Source of the DNA: Symbiodinium natans
Taxonomy: Eukaryota; Sar; Dinophyceae; Suessiales; Symbiodiniaceae
Assembly (NCBI GenBank): GCA_905221605.1
Contig: CAJNDS010002082.1
Coordinates: 237,501 to 301,500, forward strand
DNA: 64,000 bases
Reading direction: 5' to 3'
Under the pieces are notes generated by a model. That model did not search any database and had not been told where the DNA came from. It was given only the letters and a program-made list of their open reading frames with translations. Shown one piece after another: positions 31,559-39,640 of the stretch (its first letter is position 1; each line of letters opens with the position of its first letter). The position numbers and the translations under genes are program-made.

Positions 31559-31867
31559 GTTCAGGGTTCAGGGTTTAGGGTTTAGGGTTTAGGGTTTAGG
31601 GTTTAGGGTTTAGGGTTTAGGGTTTAGGGTTTAGGGTTTAGGGTTTGGGTTAGGGTTTGGGGTTTTGGGGTTAAAGGTTTTACGGGCTTGTTTTGTTGGC
31701 GTTCAGGGTTTAGGGTTTAACTTGTTTTGAAAGGTTTTGAAAGGGTTTCTGGGGGGCGCATGGGGTTTAGAGGGGTTTGAGGGCTCAAAGGTTAAAGGGC
31801 CTTTACGGGTCTTACAAGTCTTGCAAGGTTTGAGTTCAAGCGTTTTCGGATTTTAGGGTTTCGCGTG

Positions 31868-31985
31868 TACTTGGAGGTTCGATGGGCAGGTATAAGTAAG
31901 GTGACGAGTCAGGTGACCTATCTTCGTACCATAAAATCAGGTACGTATATCCCAATTTTTATAGCTGCCCAGGAACCTTCAAGTA
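31868..31985. mobile_element. Introner-like element, family C
   Basis: TACTTGGAGGTTCGATGGGC ... GCCCAGGAACCTTCAAGTA, with ATAAGTAAGG / CGTACC internal arms. Lies just before the exon at 32005. Confidence 0.65.
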
Positions 31986-32004
31986 ATGTTATCATGCAGT
32001 GTAG

Positions 32005-32100
32005 GAGTTTGAGCCTTACCCCCTACGCGCTGCAGCCACATGAGGCGGAGAATGCCAGCATGGTCGGCAAGGCCCGAGACGGGGGGACGCACGGCACATG
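32005..32100 (+). CDS. Exon flanked by two different introners
   Basis: After AGTGTAG the frame reads SLSLTPYALQPHEAENASMV and GKARDGGTHGTC up to the family B element at 32101. Confidence 0.55.
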
Positions 32101-32167
32101 TGGGGATGCTCCCCCTTATTCGAACAGTCCTGAATAGGGATTCTAAATACAGGGGGGGACATCCCCA
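32101..32167. mobile_element. Short family B element
   Basis: TGGGGATGCTCCCCCTTATT ... AGGGGGGGACATCCCCA with AACAGTCCTGAATAGGGATT in the middle; only about 67 bp, lacking part of the right inner arm. Confidence 0.7.
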
Positions 32168-32236
32168 TGCATATGCTTCAAACTTAAAGACAGTCTTTTC
32201 GCATGTCGGGCTTTCAGCTTGAGTTAAGGGTGTGAG

Positions 32237-32328
32237 TGCTGCACGCATTCTCGGACCCAGAAGGGGAGGGATTCTCCGGCAAAGGCTTCACTGGTTGGAA
32301 GAATAGGACCAGGGGCGCAATGTACGGA
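32237..32328 (+). CDS. Candidate exon, Gly-rich
   Basis: Reads LHAFSDPEGEGFSGKGFTGW followed by KNRTRGAMYG to a GTTTGAC donor. K-G-F-x-x-W-K-N is seen in some TTF-type zinc-finger (hAT-related) proteins, but the zinc ligands are not present here, so that is only a suggestion. Confidence 0.6.
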
Positions 32329-32459
32329 GTTTGACATTCGAATCCTGAAGCTCTAGACGAAAGCTTGAACTTGAATCATAAGAATTTGAACCCTCAAGCC
32401 CTAAACCCTCACCCTGAGCACGGAACACTGAACAGCTAAGAAAGCCTTTGCTTGGATTA

Positions 32460-32588
32460 CCCTAAACCCTAAACCCTAAACCCTAAACCCTAGACCCTAA
32501 ATCCAAAACCCTAAACCCTAAACCCTAAACCCTAAACCCTAAACCCTAAACCCTAAACCCTAAACCCTAAACCCTAAACCCTAAACCC
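32460..32588 (-). repeat. CCCTAAA array, about 18 copies
   Basis: Ends CCCTCAG, which is the acceptor of the next exon. Confidence 0.95.
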
Positions 32589-32592
32589 TCAG

Positions 32593-32691
32593 GCCAGCTT
32601 CTTCTTCTTCGGCACGGCGCTGACGCGGGGAGCTCAGCGGGTGGTAGAGCTCCGGGTTGTCGCGTGTATTGGGGCCTGGAGGATTTCTCGG
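32593..32691 (+). CDS. Well-delimited phase-0 exon
   Basis: Acceptor CCCTAAACCCTCAG, 33 codons (ASFFFFGTALTRGAQRVVEL then RVVACIGAWRISR), donor GTTTAGGG. Both splice sites sit in telomere-type repeats. Hydrophobic start. Confidence 0.65.
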
Positions 32692-33071
32692 GTTTAGGGT
32701 TTAGGGTTTACGGTTTAGGGTTTAGGGTTTAGGGTTGTCAAAAAAGGCCTAGTAGGGCCCTTGAGGCGTTTCATATTTTTCCGCTTTGGCGCTTTGGGTT
32801 TAAGAGGATCATGCTCAGGAATATTTTTCAGAGGGGTTTAAGGGCCATCCTAGTTATGTTGGGTTTTGGGGTCCCTCTCTTGTAGGGTATATGTGCATTT
32901 GACTTTCCCTTATGGCTTAGGGCACCCATAAGGGGCCAAGAACCCCCAAAGCCTAAACCCTAAACCCTAAACCGTAAACCCTAAACCCTAAACCCTAAAC
33001 CCTAAACCCTAAACCCTAAACCTTAAACCCTAAACCCTAAACCCTAAACCCACCCCCCCTCGATCCCAAAG

Positions 33072-33129
33072 TCCAACTCAACACGTGCGAGAGGAAGTTC
33101 CGCACCTGCCTCGGGCACAAGATACCCAG
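33072..33129 (+). CDS. Candidate exon, Cys/basic
   Basis: After CCCAAAG the frame reads QLNTCERKFRTCLGHKIP to a GTGCGC donor. C-x(6)-C spacing; family unknown. Confidence 0.55.
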
Positions 33130-33307
33130 GTGCGCCCGCATTTCTCTGGGGCCCTAAACCCTAAACCCTAAACCCTAAACCGGCATTTTGCTGGGTGTTT
33201 CGAGGGGGTTTAGGGTTGAGGGTCTAGGGTTTAGGCTTTAGGCTGTAGGGTTTAGGCTTTAGGGTTTAGGGTGTTGTTTGGTGGCATTGGGGTTGCAGGG
33301 TTTTCAG

Positions 33308-33364
33308 CTAACTGTAGGCCTGGTGTTGCGCAAGGGCTTCCGTGAGACGTATCTGGTGGCCTGG
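33308..33364 (+). CDS. Well-delimited phase-0 exon
   Basis: Acceptor GGGTTTTCAG, exactly 19 codons (LTVGLVLRKGFRETYLVAW), donor GTGGGTTTAGGG. Confidence 0.65.
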
Positions 33365-33490
33365 GTGGGTTTAGGGTTTAGGGTTTAGGGTTTAGGGTTT
33401 AGGGTTTAGGGTTTAGGGTTTAGGGTTTAGGGTTTAGGGTTTAGGGTTTAGGGTTTAGGGTTTAGGGTTTAGGGTTTAGGGTTTAGGGTT
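33365..33490 (+). repeat. TTTAGGG array of about 17 copies forming most of an intron
   Basis: Fills the interval between the donor at 33365 and the acceptor CTTTGTAG at 33528; the proposed intron of about 164 bp is mostly G-rich telomere repeat. Confidence 0.9.
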
Positions 33491-33528
33491 TTGAGACCTA
33501 AACTACCTGCCTGACATGGTCTTTGTAG

Positions 33529-33661
33529 GCCTCACTGGGCAGCACCTATGCTGCCCTCGGATTTGGCCGTCGCGCATGAGCCTCGGCGGCATCGAGGAAA
33601 ACTTCAGAGAGCTGACCAAATTCCAAAATCTCGAAAGCCATCCCTGCCTTTCTAAAACACC
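33529..33661 (+). CDS. Exon with two possible readings
   Basis: Phase-consistent with the previous exon it reads ASLGSTYAALGFGRRA and stops, giving a protein C-terminus. In another frame it stays open (MSLGGIEENFRELTKFQNLE ...) to a canonical GTAAGC donor at 33662. The first is favoured by phase, the second by length. Confidence 0.55.
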
Positions 33662-33898
33662 GTAAGCCGTGACCCCTTAGGCAAAAGCCCAAACCGAAAC
33701 CCTAGGTACAAGTAGGGAGTTCCGGAGTTTTAGCCAAATCCCGGCTGCGAACAAACCCAAGACCCTAAAACTGAAACCCCAAACCCCCGGTTTACCCAAA
33801 ACCCCTACCCTAAACCCTAAACCCTAAAACCCTAAAACCCTCAGCCCTAAACCCTAAGCCCTAAGCCCTAAACCCTAAACCCTAAACCCGAACCCGAG

Positions 33899-33986
33899 GA
33901 TGAAGGCTTCCAGCCACTCACTTATCCTCGGGCTCCGGACTACGAGCTCAACGACGCCTATGGCTCAGATGGTGATGCTCGGCTCG
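33899..33986 (+). CDS. Candidate exon, acidic/Tyr-rich
   Basis: After AACCCGAG the frame reads DEGFQPLTYPRAPDYELNDA and YGSDGDARL, with C-rich array upstream and TTTAGGG downstream. Confidence 0.6.
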
Positions 33987-34413
33987 GCTTAGGGTTTAGG
34001 GTTTAGGGTTTAGGGTTTAGGGCTTAAGGGGAGTTACATGTGTGCCGGCAGTCTCAAAGTCCGTTGCTCAAAAGGGTTTCGGGTTTAGGGTTTAGGGTTT
34101 TGGGTTTAACGGTTTAGGATTTATCGGTTTAGGGTTTAGGGTTCAGGTTTTAGGGTTCAGTTTGCTGGCAGCCAACCAGTCCGGTCTCGAAAAAAGGGTT
34201 TAGGGCTTAGGGTGAGTCGTTTCCCGGCATGAGTACCCGCTCCTGGCTCAGAAGGATTTAATTTTAAAGGGTTTTCGCCCATGGCTTACAGAGTTTAAGG
34301 GGGACTTCCTCCTGGAATCTTCAACGATGAATTTGACTTCAAGTAGCTCATACACCCCTGCAAAAGAGCTTGCGCCTGATCATTGTGCATAGTGTTAGGT
34401 TCTTGTGATTATA

Positions 34414-34553
34414 GGGTTCTTAAGGGAGAGGGGTTCAAGCAGGGTAGTTACGTAGGGAACCTTCGGGAAGCTTGGGTAGCCTTCGGGAGTAGTAGGGAGT
34501 ACTAGGGAGCCTTGGGTTACATACCCGCTTGAACCCCCTTCCCTGAAGAACCC
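34414..34553. mobile_element. Inverted-repeat element, family H
   Basis: GGGTTCTTAAGGGAGAGGGG then TTCAAGC ... GCTTGAACCCCCTTCCCTGA then AGAACCC: about 27-bp inverted ends, centre with repeated GTAGGGA/CCTTCGGGA. A decayed copy is at 17572. Confidence 0.7.
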
Positions 34554-34676
34554 CTAAACCCTAAACCCTAAACCCTAAACCCTAAACCCTAAACCCTAAA
34601 CCCTAAACCCTAAACCCTAAACCCTAAACCCTAAACCCTAAACCCTAAACCCTAAACCCTAAACCCTAAACCCTAT
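34552..34676 (-). repeat. CCCTAAA array, about 17 copies
   Basis: Perfect 7-mers beginning inside the right end of the family H element. Confidence 0.95.
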
Positions 34677-34966
34677 CATTGTACCATTCTTCACTATAAG
34701 CTTACCAGGTCGGTGGTTGCTTGGGGGCCACCGTAGCCTCCCACGGAGATCCCTTGCCTTAGGGAACTTCGGATTGAGGGTTTTAGGGCCTAGGGTGTTA
34801 GGTTTTACGGTTTAGGGTTAAGGGTTTATGGAAAATGTTTGTCCTGGCAGAAAAAGGTTTTTGAAAGCCTGAGTTAGAGTTCCCTGTTCCAGTAACCCGA
34901 AACCCCTCTTCAACCCCATGATACCCTACACCCTAAACCCTAAAACGCCTGAAGCCCCCTAAGCCC

Positions 34967-35130
34967 TAAACCCTCAAACCCTCAAACCCTCAAACCCTCA
35001 AACCCTCAAACCCTCAAACCCTCAAACCCTCAAACGCTCAAACCCTCAAACCCTCAAACCCTCAAACCCTTAAACCCTCAAACCCTCAAACCCTCAAACC
35101 CTCAAACCCTAAACCTTGAAACCTCAACCC
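34967..35130 (-). repeat. CCCTCAAA 8-bp variant array
   Basis: About 17 octamers of one variant with only two deviants (CGCTCAAA, CCCTTAAA). Confidence 0.95.
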
Positions 35131-35182
35131 CTCAAACCCTAAAACCCTAAAACCCTGAAACCCTAAACGTCCCCCACGCCCG

Positions 35183-35207
35183 AATTGCGCCAAGTAGGCG
35201 CTTCCTT
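35183..35207 (+). pseudogene. Duplicated exon fragment
   Basis: Twenty-five bases match the first 25 of the exon at 35287 with two changes; one turns GAG into the stop TAG. It ends abruptly in CCCTAAA repeats. Confidence 0.65.
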
Positions 35208-35286
35208 AAACCCTAAACCCTACACCCTAAACCCTAAACCCTAAACCCTAAACCCTAAACCCCATTCCCTAATCACCAACAGTAAG

Positions 35287-35391
35287 AATTGTGCCAAGGA
35301 GGCGCTTCCTTCCTGCGGGCCCGGATGCCTCAAGCCAGGGCAGGGTCTGCTGGCCTGTGCCGCCGGGAAGAAGGAGGCACAAGCCTACAGG
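35287..35391 (+). CDS. Cys-rich internal exon
   Basis: After AACAGTAAG, 35 phase-0 codons (NCAKEALPSCGPGCLKPGQG then LLACAAGKKEAQAYR) to GTTTAGGG. Four Cys suggest an extracellular or metal-binding segment. Confidence 0.65.
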
Positions 35392-35496
35392 GTTTAGGGT
35401 TTAGGGTTTAGGTTCTAGGGTTTAGGGTTTAGGGTTTAGGGGCCCCCAGGCCCAAGTAACTCAAGCCCTAAACCCGGTCAACCCCAAACCCCACAG

Positions 35497-35555
35497 CCGC
35501 CCCTTTCTTCACATTTGGGGTGGGCAAAGCCTCCTCGTGCATCCGACAGACGCAA
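35497..35555 (+). CDS. Candidate internal exon
   Basis: After CCCCACAG the frame reads APFFTFGVGKASSCIRQTQ to a GTGCGA donor. Confidence 0.55.
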
Positions 35556-35639
35556 GTGCGATCGGAACCCCAAACCCCAAGCCCTGGGGTTTTGGGTTTA
35601 GGGCTTAGGGCTCAGGGTTTAGGGTTTAGTGGCCCTCAG

Positions 35640-35760
35640 TTCCGGTTTCAAAAGGGTTCAGGGTGCAATAGACCCCCAAATAGCAGGGTTCCCTTGCAAA
35701 AGAAACCCAAGAAGGCACTCTTATTGTCGGACACCCCCAGGTGGAAGAAGTGAAGAAGGA
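35640..35760 (+). CDS. Possible exon, Lys-rich
   Basis: Reads VPLQKKPKKALLLSDTPRWK in one frame (about 35690-35752). Boundaries not determined; followed by GTTTACAGGG-type repeats at 35815-35875. Confidence 0.35.
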
Positions 35761-36195
35761 CCGAGCTCCCAGCTGTTTCTTTTGGGAACTTCAAAAGCAA
35801 CTTTTGTGGGCCTTCTAGGGTTGACGGGGTTTATAGGGTTTACAGGGTTTACAGGGTTTAGAGGGTTTACAGCGTTGTATAGGGATTTATGGGCCTTTGC
35901 ACAGGGTTTGCACAGGGTTTCAGAGTTTACGGGGCTCTTGGGTTTCAGCTGGTGCACAAAATTTTATGGGGTCTACAGGGTTTCAACGGTCTAAGCTTCC
36001 CCCCACCCCCCTCCCTAAAGCTCCAAGACACCCAGCGTACCCTTCGTCCGTTCCTATGAGCCCAAAGCAAAACCCCCCCCCCCCCCCACACGCAACCCAG
36101 AAATCTTTGGGGTCCTTTTGTTTCGAAGGCTTGGGGCTGTGAGATACCAGGTTGCCCAAGAAACTCCTAGAGCCCTGAACTCCTCGTTGTTTTAG

Positions 36196-36273
36196 AAGAG
36201 GACTTCTTGCTGAAGTCGAGCCAATGCCTCCTCACGGTCGAAAACAAGCGGGTGGCATGGGCACCTCGAATGA
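36196..36273 (+). CDS. Exon interrupted by a family A introner
   Basis: Acceptor CGTTGTTTTAG, then EDFLLKSSQCLLTVENKRVA followed by WAPRM up to the element at 36274. Coding-like sequence resumes after it (ILDLPRWRGLTGSRS from 36392). Confidence 0.65.
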
Positions 36274-36393
36274 GATCCTAGGACCCAGAGTGGCCCCTTA
36301 TTCCCATTCTGAAGGGCTTAGGTTCCCTTATGAGTCTGTTTAGGCCGAAAAAAGGTACCCTTCTATTCCGAGGTTGCTGCTGGGTCTAGCATC
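36274..36393. mobile_element. Family A element, diverged
   Basis: GATCCTAGGACCCAGAGTGG ... GGTTGCTGCTGGGTCTAGCA then TC; inner GGTTCCC and AAAAAAGGTACCC arms match the cathepsin introns. Confidence 0.65.
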
Positions 36394-36518
36394 TTGGATT
36401 TGCCAAGGTGGAGGGGGCTAACAGGTTCGCGCTCTCTAGCTTGCATCTCGAAGCCCGCCGGACCTTGCGTAGCTCTCCTGGTTGTTAGGGCCGCCATTGC
36501 CCAGGGTCGGATACAGGG

Positions 36519-36616
36519 AACCCTAAACCCTAAACCCTAAACCCTAAACCCTAAACCCTAAACCCTAAACCCTAAACCCTAAACCCTAAACCCTAAACCC
36601 TAAACCCTAAACCCTA
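36519..36616 (-). repeat. CCCTAAA array, about 13 copies
   Basis: Perfect 7-mers ending CCCTACACAG, the acceptor of the next exon. Confidence 0.95.
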
Positions 36617-36621
36617 CACAG

Positions 36622-36686
36622 GTCCACAGTGAGCCCACTGCAACCTTTCTGGCTTCACGTCCCCACGGAAAATGCCCTTGTGCCAG
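36622..36686 (+). CDS. Candidate internal exon
   Basis: Acceptor CCCTACACAG, reads VHSEPTATFLASRPHGKCPC then A, donor GTTTGTAGG. Confidence 0.6.
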
Positions 36687-36705
36687 GTTTGTAGGTTGAG
36701 GTTTA

Positions 36706-36808
36706 GGGTTTTTAGGGTTTTTAGGGTTTTTAGGGTTTTTAGGGTTTTTAGGGTTTTTAGGGTTTTTAGGGTTTTTAGGGTTTTTAGGGTTTTTAGGGTT
36801 TTTAGGGT
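36706..36808 (+). repeat. TTTTTAGGG 9-bp variant array, 11 copies
   Basis: Perfect nonamers, two extra T per unit relative to TTTAGGG. Confidence 0.95.
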
Positions 36809-36853
36809 TGACGGTTTAGGGTTTAGGGTTTTGGGGCCATGGGGCTTAACGAG

Positions 36854-36952
36854 GGCATCGAAGACTTCCATGACGAAGAGAGTGCCCCCGTCGGGTTGAC
36901 TCGGATTCCTCCTAAGCCTTACACAGACGGCCCAGCTCCACGCGCCTTTTGA
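36854..36952 (+). CDS. Probable terminal exon
   Basis: Reads GIEDFHDEESAPVGLTRIPP followed by KPYTDGPAPRAF and TGA. Acidic then Pro-rich tail. Confidence 0.55.
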   Translation, partial: GIEDFHDEESAPVGLTRIPPKPYTDGPAPRAF

Positions 36953-37101
36953 AGAGCAAAAGCAATGGCCCCGGACTCCCGAGCTCACCCCCCCCTGAAC
37001 CCAGAGCCTCAGCCCTGAACCCTAAACCCTAAACCCTAAACCCTAAACCCTAAACCCTAAACCCCAAACCCTAAACCCTAAACCATCTTAAACCGGCCTA
37101 G

Positions 37102-37202
37102 GCCCATTGGATGAATCAGAAGGGCACTGGAGCCAAAGCTCTGGTCGGCATCGCTGCAGGCTCGGACACAGGGAGGCGTTACTTGCTATGCTGTGGCCTT
37201 GT
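37102..37202 (+). CDS. Candidate exon, possibly N-terminal
   Basis: After GGCCTAG, phase 0 AHWMNQKGTGAKALVGIAAG followed by SDTGRRYLLCCGL to GTTTAGGG. Contains an ATG at 37111. Confidence 0.55.
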
Positions 37203-37728
37203 GTTTAGGGTTTAGGGTTTAGGGTACACCCTAAACCCTAAACCCAAAACTCTCCGGGGCACACTCGAAGTAAAGACAAGAGGCCCATATCATAGAATAG
37301 GTCCTCCGGGTGCAAAGGGGTGGAGTGTAGGGTTTCGGGCCGACGCCCCAAGCCCGGATGCAACAGGGTTTAGGGTTTCGGGTTTAGGACGAAAGGCGGG
37401 TGTGAACAAGCCCAGGCCCACCTCCCCCCCCCCCCCCCAAAACATGATATTTTGGAGCACTTTCGCTGCCACTGGTTTGGTGCAGCCGGGGTGGTTTGGG
37501 TTCCTTGTTATGTTCGGAGCTCGAACCAGTGAGTATGTCACAGGATCCACATCTTGAAGACTGGGGCAACCAAGTAGTCCCTCTTTTCCAAACCCCAACC
37601 CTAGCTCCTAAACCCTAACCCCTAAACCCTGAACCCTAAACCCTGAACCCTAAACCCTAACCTCTAAGCCCTAGACCCTAACCCCGAACCCCTAACCGCT
37701 AACCCCTAAACCCCTATGTCGGCGCCAG

Positions 37729-37780
37729 GCATGCTGCGAGCCTCCTTCAGCGCCATTTTCTGGAACCGAGGCTGGTCAAG
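37729..37780 (+). CDS. Candidate internal exon
   Basis: After GGCGCCAG the frame reads MLRASFSAIFWNRGWS to a GTTTTT donor. Confidence 0.55.
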
Positions 37781-37911
37781 GTTTTTTCGGGTCCCAGGGG
37801 CTCTCCGATGCTGGGTTCTTAAACCCTGGAGGCTCTTGGGTCTGCGATGACAAATCTAACCCTGCGCAGCCCCTAAAACCCAAACCCTAAATCCTAAACC
37901 CGGATGCCCAG

Positions 37912-37951
37912 AACTGCTGCAGCCACCAGTGCTTTGGAGCTCCTGGTCTCG
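37912..37951 (+). CDS. Small Cys-rich exon
   Basis: After ATGCCCAG the frame reads NCCSHQCFGAPGL to GTTTAGGG. Confidence 0.5.
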
Positions 37952-38099
37952 GTTTAGGGTTTCGAGTTTAGGGTTTAGGGTTTAGGGTTTAGGCTTGATG
38001 CTTTAACTCCCCTCCTCAATTCCGAAACTCTGACACAGCAGAAACTTTAAACCCTGAACCTCATCTCCTGGGAAACACTTGGCCCCCTGCCACTTGCAG

Positions 38100-38165
38100 A
38101 TCGCGATTACTCCCAGATTATCTGGCGCGGGCTGGCGCTATGGGAGAAGGTCGAGAAGGCCGAGG
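38100..38165 (+). CDS. Exon in phase with 38286-38336
   Basis: Acceptor CACTTGCAG, reads RDYSQIIWRGLALWEKVEKA and ends one base into a codon at a GTTACGG donor. Joining to the next exon gives GAG without a shift. Confidence 0.65.
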
Positions 38166-38285
38166 GTTACGGGTTTAGGGCTTAAGACCTAAGCCGCCAA
38201 AAAAAACATGCTGGTGCTAAAGCAAAACTGACCCCCGAAGCCCCAAACCGTTCCCTTCCCAGCACCCTTTCCGCCCGCCCGCCAG

Positions 38286-38336
38286 AGGCCGCGGCTTTGA
38301 TCAACTACATCCAGGACGGGGTGTGCCTGAGCCGCG
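38286..38336 (+). CDS. Exon in phase with 38100-38165
   Basis: Acceptor CGCCCGCCAG, reads AAALINYIQDGVCLSR to a GTTTGGG donor. The 120-bp intron between the two contains TTTAGGG then CCCCAAACC. Confidence 0.65.
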
Positions 38337-39606
38337 GTTTGGGAATGTGTCGAGCCTGTTCTAAAATGGGGGTGAAATTTTGGGGTACCTTATTATTGGT
38401 TCTTTTTATAAGGGAGTCCTACTACTTGGGGGTTTACATTCGGGGTCCCCATATTTTCGCAAGCCCCCAAATAGGGGTTCCTTTTCAGTACCTGTGAGAA
38501 GTTGTTACTCGGATTTCATGCTCCAAGGTACGTATTTCTATTTGCAAGAGGACCAGAAGTAGTTTCGAACAACCTCAGCTTCTCCAGAGTCTAGACTGTC
38601 TAGATCCCAGGTTTATGGTCTCAGGCCTTAGCTTCCATGTCAGACGGTTCCGCAGTGGCCCGGATCCCCAATTGGAATTGAACCAGATACGTCCCTGCCT
38701 CTTTCTCTCTGCGCTGCATGAACGTTACATCCCTGGCCTTGTACTCCTAGACACCATGCATCCTACGAAATTCCCCGCCATTGCTTTGGAGCTACAGGGT
38801 GGTTGGGTTCTGCCTAATTATGGCCCTGGGGGTTATATATGCTGCTTGGGGTTTCGGTTTGAGGCTTGGAAGGGCGAAGGGCCTTGGAAGGTTTGTTTTC
38901 AGTGCGGCTGGAGTCTTTCTTCTTACGCCAGCCAGCTTCCGCGAGCGGGGTGGCAATCTGTTGAGGTCCGTTTCCGGCCAGAACATGACCGAGGGCGAGA
39001 AGCACTTTAGCTGCATCGGTCTGCATCGGTCTGCTTTTGCATGGTTTGAGGGGTAAGCTAGGGGAGCGAAACAGGACACGAGAGCCAGCTCCAAGTAGTG
39101 TGAGGTTCTTGGCACGTTCTTGACAAGTACGGTGGCGGGGAGCTGGGCTGCGCAGCGTTCCCAAATCATAGTACTAGTCCTTCTTTGCAAAACCAGGCAA
39201 ATCCCGACCTCCACCTTAGGCCTTTTTTGGTGAATCTTGAGCGTGTGTGGCCCTGAATAGCAAGCACACGAACCCTCTGAGGTACGCATGTGCCGAAATG
39301 ATGGTGGACGAGGCATCCCATGCACTTTTGGGGCCTAGAAGGGGCTTGAGGAGCCGTTCCTCCGAGAGACCATGCAGTCCTTCAGCCCATTGAGGGTTGA
39401 AGGCGCTCATAGCTGCATAGGGTTGCGGCTTCGTCGTCCCAGCTGTTGTTCTGAGTAGGCCTCGGTTTTTTTAGATTTTGAATTGAATACTTAGATGTGC
39501 TTCTCACGGTTAGCACGCTGTTGGTCCGAATCTCCCTGCCCCAAACCCTCAACCCTAAAACCCAAATTGCTGCGGCTCAAGGCGCTATTAGCTGAGATTC
39601 CTTCAC
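38337..39606. other. Repeat-poor stretch with unresolved overlapping frames
   Basis: A family G-like inverted element at about 38371-38475, then long open frames on both strands (plus 38615-39010; minus 38792-39325) that overlap. GCATCGGTCT is directly duplicated at 39013. Neither strand shows a recognised domain. Confidence 0.4.
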
Positions 39607-39640
39607 AGCCCCGCCCGTTCCTGCTCGAAAAGCAAACAGG
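39602..39640 (+). promoter_or_regulatory. Candidate acceptor sites upstream of the cathepsin start
   Basis: GATTCCTTCACAG (AG at 39607-39608) and AAACAG (39638-39639) precede the ATG at 39641. In dinoflagellates mRNAs usually receive a spliced leader at such an AG; which one is used cannot be told. Confidence 0.35.

Noticed and set aside
7390-34220. Relics of the dinoflagellate spliced leader before array starts
   Set aside because: GCTCAAAAAGGG-type strings match the leader's last few bases only; the full leader sequence was not found anywhere.
38615-39325. Plus-strand 131-residue or minus-strand 177-residue protein
   Set aside because: They overlap on opposite strands, neither has a recognisable domain or clear splice context; left as unresolved.
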